Shown: positions 47,001-58,058 of the stretch, one piece after another
How positions within the stretch are numbered: position 1 is the first letter of the stretch
Layout: each line of letters begins with the position of its first letter
Origin: Trichopria drosophilae
Taxonomy: Eukaryota; Arthropoda; Insecta; Hymenoptera; Diapriidae
Reading direction: 5' to 3'
Assembly (NCBI GenBank): GCA_030407085.1
Contig: CM059584.1
Location: forward strand, 5,208,001 to 5,272,000
DNA: 64,000 nt
Program-made: the position numbers and the translations under genes
The notes under the pieces: model-generated
Told to the model about the DNA's origin: nothing
Seen by the model: the letters and a program-made list of their open reading frames with translations, nothing else
The model's database searches: none

Positions 47001-47269
47001 TAAGCGATAGTACACCGAATAAACGCTGCAAACATACCTTATTAAGAACATAAAAAATTGTAAACTTAATAAGCACTTCTTACCAGTACATGTCGTCTTG
47101 CACAATATAAGACCCAAATAGCAGGAGCGCTACTTTAATTTGTTTCCTCCTTCAAATTCAATTTTCGTAAATATAAGTAACAATAAAGAAATTACTCCTC
47201 TGAATAAATATATAAAGAATATTCCTTTCAAGGTCGAAATTGTGCACACGCTCTTTGCAATGAAAATTT
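44016..47269. other. Mostly AT-rich; one local direct and inverted repeat
   Basis: The words CCAACC/GGTTG recur at 44065-44110. Near 46336 and 46497 the 26-mer AATTAATTTAGAAAAATGTA with TAGCA following is repeated with one change, and GTGTAACAAATTT at about 46476 is mirrored by AAATTTGTTACAC at about 46571. No protein motif was recognised; the frame at 46100-46294 is composition-driven. Confidence 0.4.
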
Positions 47270-47900
47270 AACTCGAGCCGCTTTATAATGCTCTTGTATT
47301 CGAGTGAACACTGGAGAATGCGAATAAAAGAAGAATCCAATGGAGATAAAGTGGGACAGAGACAGCGTGGCAGACAGAGCGGGACCGAAAACTCGGGATG
47401 GTGAAAAAAGAAATCAAGGAAATAGCTGAGAAGGGAAGAAAAGCAGAGTTTCCCTTCATCCCCTCCCGCGGAAGCTGGTGCAGCTTATGCCGTAATTGCG
47501 AGTCGAGTACACTCCGCGTTGAACTCTTTGACCTTTCATGGGTTAGGCATGTGCGCTCGAGCGAGGAACATGGTGCACGCACGGTATTGGATAAATCCAT
47601 GTGACCTAGATATATACATATGCACACATTGTCGGCGCCCACAAAGGCGGATTTGAGACTTCGTTAGTAAGCGGCTCGTGCCTTTAAGTAGGCGCCGTCC
47701 TTGAGCATCCCTACGGTGAGACTTCTCTGAGGCAATCTCGTCTTCGAGAAAAGGAAGCTTCCATACGTCACGGACTTGTTCGATTACGGTATATGTACCC
47801 GAGAGCTTCTGCGCTGTTCGGTGCTTCACCCTTCAAACTTTGCTTGTTTGAAGATTAAACCTCCGAGGAGATGAAGTCCGACGGACCTTTAATATCTCGT
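47270..47900. other. GC- and CpG-richer island, possible regulatory or untranslated exon sequence
   Basis: This 600-bp block contrasts sharply with its AT-rich flanks. Purine-rich runs such as GACAGAGACAGCGTGGCAGA and GAAAAAAGAAATCAAGGAAA occur at its left side, and overlapping minus-strand frames (47283-47642, 47536-47829) show no domain. Its position upstream of the Ddr exons on the same strand would allow a 5' untranslated exon or promoter, but no TATA, initiator or donor could be fixed. Confidence 0.35.
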
Positions 47901-48199
47901 CTGTATTCATTAGTAAGATTACATCCCACCCTTATTAGTAAATTCAAAATCTAAATGTCGTTAGGGCAACCCTTTCGACGCCACAAATTGGTTGTCATTG
48001 CTTTCATTACTTCGAGGTTTTATTCGGGAATATTAAACTCATTGAGAGGTAGATTTGATCAGTTGCTAACCTCAATAAAAATGATCCTTGGGGATCACTA
48101 TTGTTTGTATTTTCCAGGGACTCCAAACAAAATAATAACAATTTGTCTTGCTTTCCTGAAAACTACTTTAAAGGTAGAAATAATAATCAATAGTGCCTT

Positions 48200-49118
48200 G
48201 TTATTCATTATATTTACTGCGGATGTTTACGAGAGTTGCAAAAATGTCAATTTGAAAACCTATGTTGATGACACTCAAATTTTGATGCCTTTTCATCCTG
48301 ATGATACTTCTAAAGTCGTTTCCAAGTTCAACTCTCAGTTACGATCTATATAGCAATGGGCTGACGATAATTCGCTGGCTATAAACCCATATAAGTCGAA
48401 GATTTCAATAATTGGTAGTAAGAGCTTGCGCGCAAAGGTTGATTTTGGGCAAGTCAGATGTTCAATGAAAGGTAGCTCCATACCTATTGTCGATGAAGCC
48501 AAGGATCTTGGCTTGTTCATTGATAGCTCTTGGAGCTTCTCGACTCATGTTACAAGAAAAAAAACAATTATTGCATATTCACGTTTACGTTATATCCCGT
48601 TCAGAAATGAATTAAATCGGTTGATGAAAATGAAATTGTATGATTCACTTGTCCTTCCCCATATTCCGTATTGCATATCGGTCATTGGTCTTTGCAAATT
48701 AATGAAAGATCTGGCAAAATTACAGGCTGTTCAGAATGTTTGCCTTCGATTTGCTTTTAATATCAGAAAATATAGCCATATTTCGCCTGCATGTGAACTG
48801 TCAGGGTCGCTGAGGATGCGCGAGCGTATGAAGGTTAGGACACTCTCTTTAATGTGTAGGGTTCTCTCTAATGGCACCCCGGATTATTTATATGACCGAA
48901 TTAGTTGGGCAGGGAATCTGTATCGCATAGAGGAGTTATTTCTTCTACACTACGGGTACCGAAATGTTCCACGTCTAAGCACAACGCTGTTTTTTTTGCG
49001 GTTTATTGCAAAAATGTTTAATGCGCTTCCATTTAAATTAAGAAAAATTCTCTCGCTTCCTCGGAAGTTCATTATAAGTATTAGAAAACATTATAGTATT
49101 ACCCAGCGTGAAGTATAG
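48200..49118 (+). pseudogene. Non-LTR retrotransposon reverse transcriptase (CR1/Jockey-like), truncated
   Basis: The plus strand encodes ALLFIIFTADVYE, then KTYVDDTQILM with the catalytic YVDD box, then after an in-frame TAG near 48351 QWADDNSLAINPYKSKI, the usual RT segment after the palm. The frame 48426-49118 continues with VDEAKDLGLFIDSSWSF and SRLRYIPFRNEL, then VLPHIPYCISV and a LQ...N..LRFAF thumb, as in CR1/Jockey-type ORF2. Upstream to about 47955 the frame is open but not recognisably RT. The endonuclease is missing and no poly-A tail is clear. The single stop and otherwise long frame suggest moderate age. Confidence 0.85.
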
Positions 49119-50065
49119 TTTTTTGTATATTTGTTTATGTTATATATATATATTATTTTTATTTTTTTATTAAACTCAACGAATAATTGTGAGAGTAATT
49201 TTTACTTCGGGTTATATTTTAGAATGTTCTTTATTGTTTATCAGTTATTCATTTTGTTTATATTTGTAGTATTATCTGTTTACTTTGTAATTTTTATTTT
49301 TCAAACACTAAATAAGAAAACCGTATGTTGAATTTTTCTGTTGCTATCTTTTTGCGCTTGATACGGTTTTCTCTATTTATATCAGGCTTTAGTGCGTTTT
49401 AACTCTATGGTTCTTTTTTGCCAAACCTGTATGTATTATAATACGCTTATATAAGGTCAGTCTGTAAAGCAGCACTGTATACAATAATTACATTTTATGA
49501 TAATAAGTTGATATAATTGATTAGTATGATAATAGTTATTTTTGTTTAATCACTTTTAAAAAATCTATTTTCTTAGTCAAGAATATTTCGAGTGACTAGT
49601 TGACTGTAAAGCTACGGTAGATTTGAGGTTATGTACTATGCTGCAGATTTAAGTATCGGGAAATAGTAAACGTTTTTTTTTTGTTTTACTATGGAAATGG
49701 TTAATTTAATGATTTTTTATAATCACGTATTTTACTTTTCTATAATGGTTCTAATAACCTTTTTCGTTCTCTCTGCGTAAATGTCGATCGTCATTTGCAC
49801 GAAAAATAATGCTGCTGGAAAAATTACCGAAATTGTTCGGTTATTAAGGTTGTGAGAAATAATTTAATATGTATTTCAAAGTTACTTCAGAAATTATATC
49901 CGAACTGTTTTAGTAATTTTTGCAGGAAAATTTAGAAAGAAACATAAGATATTTATTTCATTATTCTTCACGTTTCCAGTTTAGCGGAAACAGAGATAAA
50001 CGAACATTCTTACGCAGTCATTCGACTTTCCTCGAATTTTTTACTCTCTGAAATAAAGAAAAAGT
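49119..50065. other. AT-rich stretch, nothing recognised
   Basis: A short (TA)n run lies near 49141-49152, and the 66-codon hydrophobic frame at 49131-49331 is explained by T-richness. The first part may be the 3' untranslated tail of the preceding retroelement. Confidence 0.35.
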
Positions 50066-50147
50066 TTCGACCCCGATGGAGATTCGAACCCGGGATGCTG
50101 TGCTATATAGACGGCGCGAAGTTTGCTTTAAAACACTCAGCCGATGG
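50066..50147 (-). tRNA. tRNA-like sequence, probably pseudogene or SINE head
   Basis: On the minus strand GGCTGAGTGTTTTAAAGC (50142-50125) resembles the A box and D arm of a type with GAGTGGTTAAAGC, and GGTTCGAATC (50090-50081) is a B box and T loop. Their spacing of 35 nt fits a tRNA. CCGGG before TTCGAAT pairs only partly with CTCCA after it, no acceptor stem can be closed, and a CTTTTTC run follows. It is a degraded tRNA or a tRNA-derived element and I would not assign an anticodon. Confidence 0.4.
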
Positions 50148-50934
50148 TATAATTTTCTTTCTCATTATAAATAAAGTAGGTATTGCGTCGTTCATTTCTT
50201 TACCTTTTGTTTACTTTGCTCATCGGAAGTTTTGTGTAATTTTCAAGATTAATTTCATCAGTTGCGCCCAAATTTTCTGCTGTATTTAACGAATCCTCTA
50301 TCGTTGATTGTAACTTTAAAACTTACCAGTCTCACTCACTAAATTCTAAGGAGCATCTTCAATAAGAAGCACTGGAAAAACAGTCCTCAACAACCGAAAA
50401 AATTCAGTTACATTTCCAGAATATGATTTAAAATATAATTACACTAAACGATATTAAACATCAAGTATATTGTCTAAGTTTCGGTGGGATGGTCAAGTTA
50501 ACAGGTGAGACATTCTTAATATATGTTAAGAGTTACCTGAACTTGATATGTGGTAATACATAACCAATAGTTTGCTGGGGGCGAGAAATACCTCCACATA
50601 AGAGTAGTCATGTTTCTCACTTAAAATATAGAGTTATCGACTCCACTGTGCCGGAAAGGGCTAATTTATTGTTATAACTTTAGAATATTTGTTATTCAAA
50701 ACTATATCCAATAACGAGTTAAAAAATCGATCGCATCTATTCAGGCCTGTTTAAAAAATAAGAAATGGAACATTTCAGATTTTCCTGATTATCCATATTG
50801 CTAAGTAACTACTTTTATTTAAAATTTTAACAATATAATTATTAATGATGTTTATAAATAAATAATAACAACAAAATTATATATTCGACATTTCCTTTAT
50901 CTTAGTTTTTTCCTAACGTTAATACTGTTTCGTA

Positions 50935-51135
50935 ATTCAGGTCTACTAATTCAAATAGTAACCCATTAATAAATTATTAGTTTAAATAGTAAAAACAAAG
51001 TATCTAATTCAATTAGTCCCTAAATACTACGCTTCCAATAATAGTAGTCTTCTACTCATTGCTAGTAATCGAGATGTCTCTAATTCAATTAGTATAATTT
51101 GACTAAAAATTAGTAGGATTTTTCTAATTCATTTT
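50935..51135. repeat. Short-word island: AATTAGTA/TACTAATT
   Basis: GGTCTACTAATTCAAATAGT, ATTAGTTTAAATAGT, CTAATTCAATTAGTCCC, CTAATTCAATTAGTATAATT, AAAAATTAGTAGG and TTCTAATTCATTT are packed on both strands over 200 bp. It shares its vocabulary with 33700-33895. Confidence 0.45.
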
Positions 51136-53274
51136 AAAAGAGTGCTCGTACATTTTAAGTAACCTGATCTGTATAGATCATTTATTAATTGACATTTCAA
51201 CTCGATGTACATAAAGAAAACAAAAAAACAATTCGCGAAGAAATTTTTTAAGCAGATATATTGATTCTTTTACGATATAATTTTTTTACGATTCATTGGA
51301 TTAATATATTTACACATCATGCATTGAAACAAACAATTGAGAAAATATTAATAATTAAAATTTACTTAAAAACGCAGCGACGTTCGCCTCAGAATTTGAA
51401 CTCAATTTATGATTTTCCTAAAATTCTAATTACTTTCATAAAATTGAAACCGCTGTAAATATTAATTTACATATTATAGTAAACTGTCATTAAATTGGGC
51501 TCGATTAATTGGACTTAACCCAAGTAAGTATATTTAAATCAATCAGTATCAAACTGCATTTGAAATAATCAAATAACTAGTAATCTACTACAGATATTTT
51601 AAAGTCATGAAGTACAATATTTCAAACTATCTGACCTGAATTACCTATTTCCTTATATTTGAAGATCTGTGAAAATTTATAATTTTAGTTCAAATAAAAG
51701 TCGATAATCGTGACTATATTTAATTCACATTTTTACGAAATTCGATATTTCATTACGACTGATATCCGTCATCTTTGTGATAACTCTTTATATTGAAGTC
51801 TAGACTGTCCAAATGTCTAATTTCTTTCATGTGCAGATGTGACAAAAAGATTAATTTACGTATTGAATATATGTTTCAATAATGAAAGGTATATACGAAT
51901 ATACGTTTTTGTTAGATATAACACGTTGCTCGAATTTTTTGTTAAAAATGAAATGTCTGCGACGTCTTCTAAGAGTTGAAAAAAAACATAATTAGTGAAT
52001 ATTTTCTGGAATTATTAAAAAACGATTTTCAAAGCAGAAAGCTGTACTTATTTTCAATAGAGAAGTATGCAGTGTTAAAAGTTAATTTTTCTTAGATGAC
52101 AATGGTTGAGTTATTATTTTCTACTAAGTTAAATTATTGCTAATTGAATAGATGACGAACTTTTCTCTTTTTCATTAACAATTGTTGACTTGATTTCTTT
52201 TTAAAAAACAGAGGTCTTTTAATTTGTAACAAAATTAGCAACTTTTAATACTATAGACTCATTTCCACGTATAATTTTCAGAATTATTTAATTACTAAAA
52301 TCTGTAATCAGTTTTCGTCAAACAGTTCGGGCGTAACGAGATGTAAAAACTTTAGAAACGTCAGTTTTCTACATGAGTAAGTTTGAACTTCCAGTTTGAT
52401 GACCAAAGCTCGTTAAATATTTTAATTTCTGTCACTTCTATCTCAACGAAAATGAAATATTCAAGTAACATAATTTTTAAGAAGTAGTATACCTTCGTTT
52501 CGTACGGTACAACATGGTACAACAGAATACGGAATTTAAATTTACACGGCTTATGAATAATAAATTTTTATTCGAAGAATACTTTAAGACATATATGATT
52601 TCTCGTAGTTCATTTTTATGACCTCAGATACATCTCAAGAATGTGTCATTTCAGTACTTTTAACGTATTCCCAGATTTCATAATTTAATGAAAATTAAAG
52701 TTAATATTATATCACTAGAACGATTAATTGGAAGTATCAAATGAGTGCACACTGCATTGAGATCAATTTTCCAACAATAAACTGTCCAATTAGCAAAAGC
52801 TCTAAATATTTCTTTCAGATGAAAGCATTATTAAATGTTGTTCTGCAATAAATGCAAAATTAATACAACGAATTCATATAAAAATCATATTTAAATTTTG
52901 ATTGATTAAAAAGAATGAAAATCCTTTATTTTTTTTAATTTGAATTGTTAATTTATATGGCATGTTTATTTAATTCGTATTTCAAATACAATGATGTACA
53001 ATTGTTTTATATATTAAGCGTATCTCAATTTCTACATATTTGTATAACTGCCTTTTTTTTAAGTAAAATACATGACGATTTTTAACTATAATAATATGAA
53101 CAATATAAATTTTGGGACCATTGCTCATTTAATTTTCTATTTTAAAATAAATCACTATATTAGCATTGCACCGTAGATATATAACTATCCGTTTTCTAAA
53201 TATATAAAAAATAGTTCGTATGTTTATAAATTATAAGGTTTTCAATTAACTGAGTTAACTATCTACATTTCATG
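51136..53274. other. AT-rich stretch, nothing recognised
   Basis: No domain, splice-bounded exon, TIR or foldback was seen on either strand; the 65-codon frame at 51261-51458 has no motif. Confidence 0.4.
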
Positions 53275-53400
53275 GAGTCAAATTTCATTCTCAAAGAGTG
53301 AGAATTAACTCCAGATATAAGTGAAAGGTGAGCCACTTTGTATGGAGTGATTATTTCAATTCAATTGGAGTGAAATTTGAATAGAACGTCGAAATCCTAA
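53275..53400. repeat. Short-word island: GGAGT/ACTCC
   Basis: CATGGAGTCAAATTTCATTC, AAGAGTGAGAATTAACTCC, TATGGAGTGA and ATTGGAGTGAAATTTGAAT are packed in about 120 bp on both strands. It shares its vocabulary with 10593-10700. Confidence 0.4.
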
Positions 53401-53958
53401 ATGCATAAATGATAATCTAATAATACAATCATAAGTTTACAAATAAACAGAAAACTTTATTATTTTTAATAAAGAATAATCAATTTCCATATTTTTATAA
53501 AATAAGTTGTATGAATGTATGGATGGTATGTTTATCAAATTTGTGTAGGTAATTTATTAAATTTTCGATTAATATAGAAAAGAAACTTATAATAAATGTT
53601 AATATTTTTGGTTTTTTTATTTTCTATGGAAATTACGACCATTAGTCGTCACGCAAGCGACATGTTCCTGTGGCGAACATCACTTGATCACAAAATAAAG
53701 GCTGTAAAAAATTGTACATGTAGTTAATAACATATTCAATACGATCTCAAAGTTGGAATAGATAAATAAAAAAAAATCCCCTCCCCAACCCCAAAAAAAA
53801 TCGTGAACAGATGATCATATCTGAATTTACCTTTTTTTCTGCAACTAGGCGGTAAATTATTACTCTACGGTTTCATACATAGACTCGTTATGTATTTAAA
53901 TATTTTTACTGTAATTTTCATATTGATCTTAGATAAACGGGGTTTCATAAGATCTTGC

Positions 53959-54422
53959 TTAACCCATTAACGTCAAAAAGGACACTTTTCTGGAGGCAAT
54001 TTTAATGATGAATTTCGTTATAAAAATTGAAAGAAATATATCCTACTGTTTGCAGGGTTACCCTTTACAATGGTATAGTTCAGATATAACTAAATTTTAA
54101 TTTATTTATACTTTAGGCGTAAATAAATAAAAAATTCAATGTTTGCGGTGGAATTTTTTTAAATTCAATTTATGTCCCGGGTTTAAAATGTATCGGAATC
54201 GTGGACACGATAGTTGTACTTAAAAGTGACGATGGTGGCTTTCTTAAATTTGCAACCAAGAAGGCGACTTAATCGAGAATATTTTTCACAGATATTCCTG
54301 TATACGAATATAGCATGTTTTGAAAAAATCTAGCTGCAAATTTGGTAAACTTTGGTATTATTACGGAATTCTCCAGTTAAACTACGTCCAGAAAAGTGTC
54401 CTTTTTGACGTTAATGGGTTAA
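53959..54422. mobile_element. piggyBac-like miniature element with perfect 32-bp TIRs
   Basis: TTAA at 53959-53962 and 54419-54422 flank inverted ends that match perfectly for 32 bp: CCCATTAACGTCAAAAAGGA (and 12 more bases) at 53963-53994 against 54387-54418. The TTAA target and CCC start place it in the piggyBac superfamily. At 456 bp between targets it has no transposase. Undamaged TIRs suggest that it moved recently. Confidence 0.9.
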
Positions 54423-54519
54423 TAAGACCTTATAGTATTCATAATCAGTTTAGGCGATAAATAGTATGGCTTGATAAGGTGTGCTTCATAATATTATGAC
54501 CATGAACTGGACAGACTGG

Positions 54520-54575
54520 AGTGTGATTTAAAAAGCCAATAGGTCAAAAACCGGCAGTCATAAAGCCTTTACCAT
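54520..54575. repeat. AAAAAGCC repeat, second locus
   Basis: AAAAAGCCAATAGGTCAAAA, ACCGGCAGTCATAAAGCC repeats almost the same text as 22787-22830 (AAAAAGCCGATAGGTTAAAA and following). Only a few units are present here. Confidence 0.55.
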
Positions 54576-56095
54576 TTGCCCGTCAGACCACGATGTCGTT
54601 AGACTTTCAAGTGGAACGTTATAGAACAAGTATAGCCACTGGATCATACCTGATCAAGCTGCAGAACGTCCGAAATGGTTACTACTCGAATAAACCTAAA
54701 ATATACTCTTACGAATAAAAATGCAAACATAAGTACATTTCATAAAATGATCTGAATTTGATGAAATTCGGCCGAAATAAGATCACCTTTCTGAAACTTT
54801 TTCGGATGAACGATTTTCAACGATTAATGAGAATTAGATCAAAATTTCAATGGAACGAGGTGTTTTTCCAATACATACTGATGTATTGATTGGTTCATTC
54901 CCTGGTGTCAATGGTTTTCCAAGTGATTTTCCCTATTGTATCTGATCATTTTCGTGACGATCCAGAATTTCGGTGATTTATTTTATTTTTTAGGAAAAGT
55001 TCCATTTTCCATGTGTCTTTATTTATCGGTGCCTTGACGGTGTTAATGGAATTTCATCCAAGATTGAAAAAATCGTTTTGTGGACCTTTGGACCAGTCGA
55101 TTATGATTTTACTCTTTCCTGATTTTGCGTATCTACAACTTGAAAATTTCAAATACCAGATAGAATTATTCCAAGAAAAATTCCGTTTGTAATAACAAGT
55201 ATTTAAAATTTAAAAACAGATTTGATCAAACTCGGATCAATTTATTTTTACTCGGGATGAACTAAACTACGTAAGATTCCGTACGACTGCATCGTATATT
55301 TGGACAAGTTTCTCAGTCATGTTCATCCCGTCTTAAGATTTATGTTCCAAATACTTTGTTCAACAAAACTGTAGATGTACCATACTTTCGAGGAACTTTA
55401 TTCCCTTGATACATAACAGGTCTTAATCTCGAAAGTTCAATACAAGTGCATCCTTGGCCAAAAATGTTACGAGATGGAATGGCCGGCTTACAATTTCTTA
55501 TTTACTTCATATATTGCAACGATTCGTTACAATACTTTGTCAGAAGTTGAATCCGGTGACATCACGCGAATTGTAGCTGTAGACATTGATGACGGTTGCA
55601 GACGAAAAGATTCGATAAGAAACTTGTCGTGGATTGGGACAAAGCGAATTGAGAGTATGAGAAAGACAGAATGAGAACTTGACTGAGGAAGAAGGAATGT
55701 CAGAAAAAGAGGGAACGATAGAGTGCGGGATAAATAGAGTGGGATAAAAAGAGTCGTAGGATGAGAGACAACGCGTCAAGTAGGAGGAAAAACCAGTGGA
55801 TGTAGAAAATTGTTTCCGCGCCACGACGGTAATCCGCTAATAGCATGTCCACGTCCGTCCAGTAATCCGTAATCCGTTAAGATATGTTCGGAGAGTTGCG
55901 ATACACGTACGCTTCCACGCAGACTCTGCCAAGATCGCATACGGTGCAATATCGAGTTGTATTCGGCTTCATCTCTTTGACTTTTTTTTTTTAAGTAATA
56001 TCCATTAATTTCGAAAAATAAACGTACATGTTGAGATTAAATTTTATCGAAAAAAATTAATTTTCACCATTCGATTGCGAAATTGAAATATCTAA
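54576..56095. other. No supported gene; foldback end relic and GA-rich block
   Basis: At 55218-55260 there is an isolated end resembling the foldback at 29384-29725. From 55560 to 55960 the plus strand is GA-rich (AGAATGAGAACTTGACTGAG, GAGGGAACGATAGAGTG), then CpG-richer, resembling insect non-coding regulatory sequence; the minus-strand frame of 94 codons there is a by-product of that composition. Confidence 0.35.
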
Positions 56096-56097
56096 TA

Positions 56098-56335
56098 CAG
56101 TAGAGGCCCGGTATAATTGCATCTCGCTATATTTACGTCCCAGCATATTTTCCCGGTTCCGTGCCGTTATATTTGCCTGCCATCGCTCTATTTTTTCCCC
56201 ATTTTACTATCTGCGGCCTCTGGAAAGGCTTGCTGTGACGTTACGAACATAACGCGATTGAAGAGCTTGACAAATATAAAGAGGCAGGAGGGGAAGGTGA
56301 GGAACCGTACAAGCAAATATACCGGGACTCTACTG
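56098..56335. mobile_element. pogo/mariner-like miniature element, 238 bp
   Basis: The left end CAGTAGAGGCCCGGTATAAT and the right end read inward, CAGTAGAGTCCCGGTATATT, are inverted copies flanked by TA (56096-56097 and 56336-56337). The CAGT start and TA target are typical of the Tc1/mariner/pogo group. No transposase is present. Confidence 0.85.
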
Positions 56336-56759
56336 TAATGAACTGTATGTGACAAAAAATGACAACATTACAGTTATCTGCATCAGTATTGTGATACTTT
56401 AAGAATCTTAATCTGTATTGCACTTATGTGTGAGAAAATCCTCCGGCTTATCAATATAAATTAAACAATGGACATACATAAATAGCAAAATATAAAACGA
56501 TTTAGCAGGTCGGTATAACATGACAATTTCAAAAATTAAGAATTTCACACACTACTACTTTACTCTAATATGAATAAAATTACATAATTATCTTTGTAGT
56601 TTCTAAACCAATGATCGTAAACTATATTTTTTAATGTATCAATTGATGAGGTGCCTCGTACGGAGTCAAGAACGACATTCCATAAAATGGATGAAGTTAT
56701 GAAGAACGATTAGGCCTTATTACGGAAACTTGTATACAATAAATACAATCAGGTGTCTT

Positions 56760-57545
56760 AGTAGGTAGAATTCGATTCGATGCTGAATGGATCACATAAA
56801 GTTTACGGCTGGCACCAGCCCAGTTGAAGACGATAATGACTGATCTGATGTTGCATTCGAAGGAGATAGATGACACAAATATAATTATTAAGCAGCCGTT
56901 CTACATTCAAATTCAAAGTGGAATTAAGATCACTAAACACTGTCGCACAATAGTAAAGATGCAGCATAATTAATGTTTGGAAAAGTTGGATTTTAAGTGA
57001 CTGGGATAAAGGCAATGAGTTTTACCGGAACTGACTAAGCGAGCCGTAAGCCTTGTGGGATATTTGCTTAACCTGATCATGCAACAATAGAGTTTGAAAT
57101 AACAATACCAAGTTTAGTTACATGACTCGACCAGGGAATGTCCTGATCTTTAATAGTCAGAATCGGTGTAATATGGACATCGATAACGCCAAAATTAAGC
57201 GATGATCCGATGATTATTGCTGCAGTTTTACCTATGTTAAGGTCAAGATGATTTGTATAAGCCTAATCGATGAACCGCTTCACATTTTGATTGACTGAGC
57301 TAATACCATTCTCAAGGTCATTCGCTGTAATTTGATATCATCAGCAATATGATTCGGTATCGACGATAGACCATTGATTTAAATTGAGAACAACAATGGG
57401 CCAGAATGTTGACGATCGCGACCTAGTATTGTTGTCGATTTAATAGAAAAGACGAAAACCATGTAATAATTCGATTAGAAAAATTGATATCACGTAGCAT
57501 AGCGAGAACGAGATACTGGTTAACTGTATCAAACTGAAATAAAAA
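56760..57545 (-). pseudogene. Non-LTR retrotransposon reverse transcriptase (CR1/Jockey-like), minus strand
   Basis: Reading down the minus strand from about 57545: FDTVNQYLVLAMLRDINFSN and WFSSFLLNRQQ (RT domain around the first catalytic aspartate), then after a frameshift GPLLFSI and NGLSSIPNHIADDIKLQRM with the ADD catalytic box, and further on the thumb, from 57015, LFQTLIMLHLYYCATVF and LNNYICVIYLLRMQHQ. The order matches CR1/Jockey-type ORF2. Several stops and frame changes show that it is dead. The endonuclease was not found. It is related in type to the plus-strand copy at 48200-49118 but the sequences are not close. Confidence 0.85.
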
Positions 57546-58058
57546 AGTGACTAAACCAGTCAGCTTTTATCGTCCTGCTTTTGAATATCCTTAAATTTAC
57601 ATTAACAGCAACATAAATAATCAGTATGGTGACTATTTAAAAGGTACTTAGCTCAGTATTGGTCAGTCCTACTAAATAATTTGTGTGATCAACGAATAAT
57701 GATTTATTATTGCAAAAATATTGAAATGTTATTTTTTCCAAGACAGGTCTTATTTTCTACATACAAATTTATTTGCTCATCCATCAAAACATAGTAAAAC
57801 TTACCATCATCTTTTTAGTATACTCAATTATCTTGCATGTAGCAGTTATCACTTGGCAGTAAACTCCAATAATCGTAGAATACCTTGTTTGACAGTGGCC
57901 CTTTACTGATCATATACAAATTGCTACGCTTTTCCCCCTAACGTTTTGCGTTTTTGCGCTATTTTTCCTCTTTCTTGAAATATTCCCTAAATTCGACTGC
58001 TATACCCTGATTAATACATTATGATAATACATTATGTAACATTTGTGTTCCCAAGGTA

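Noticed and set aside
47283..47829. Minus-strand frames of 119 and 97 codons
   Set aside because: They overlap in different frames in a GC-rich block and neither shows a recognisable domain; the block is reported as an island and not as genes.
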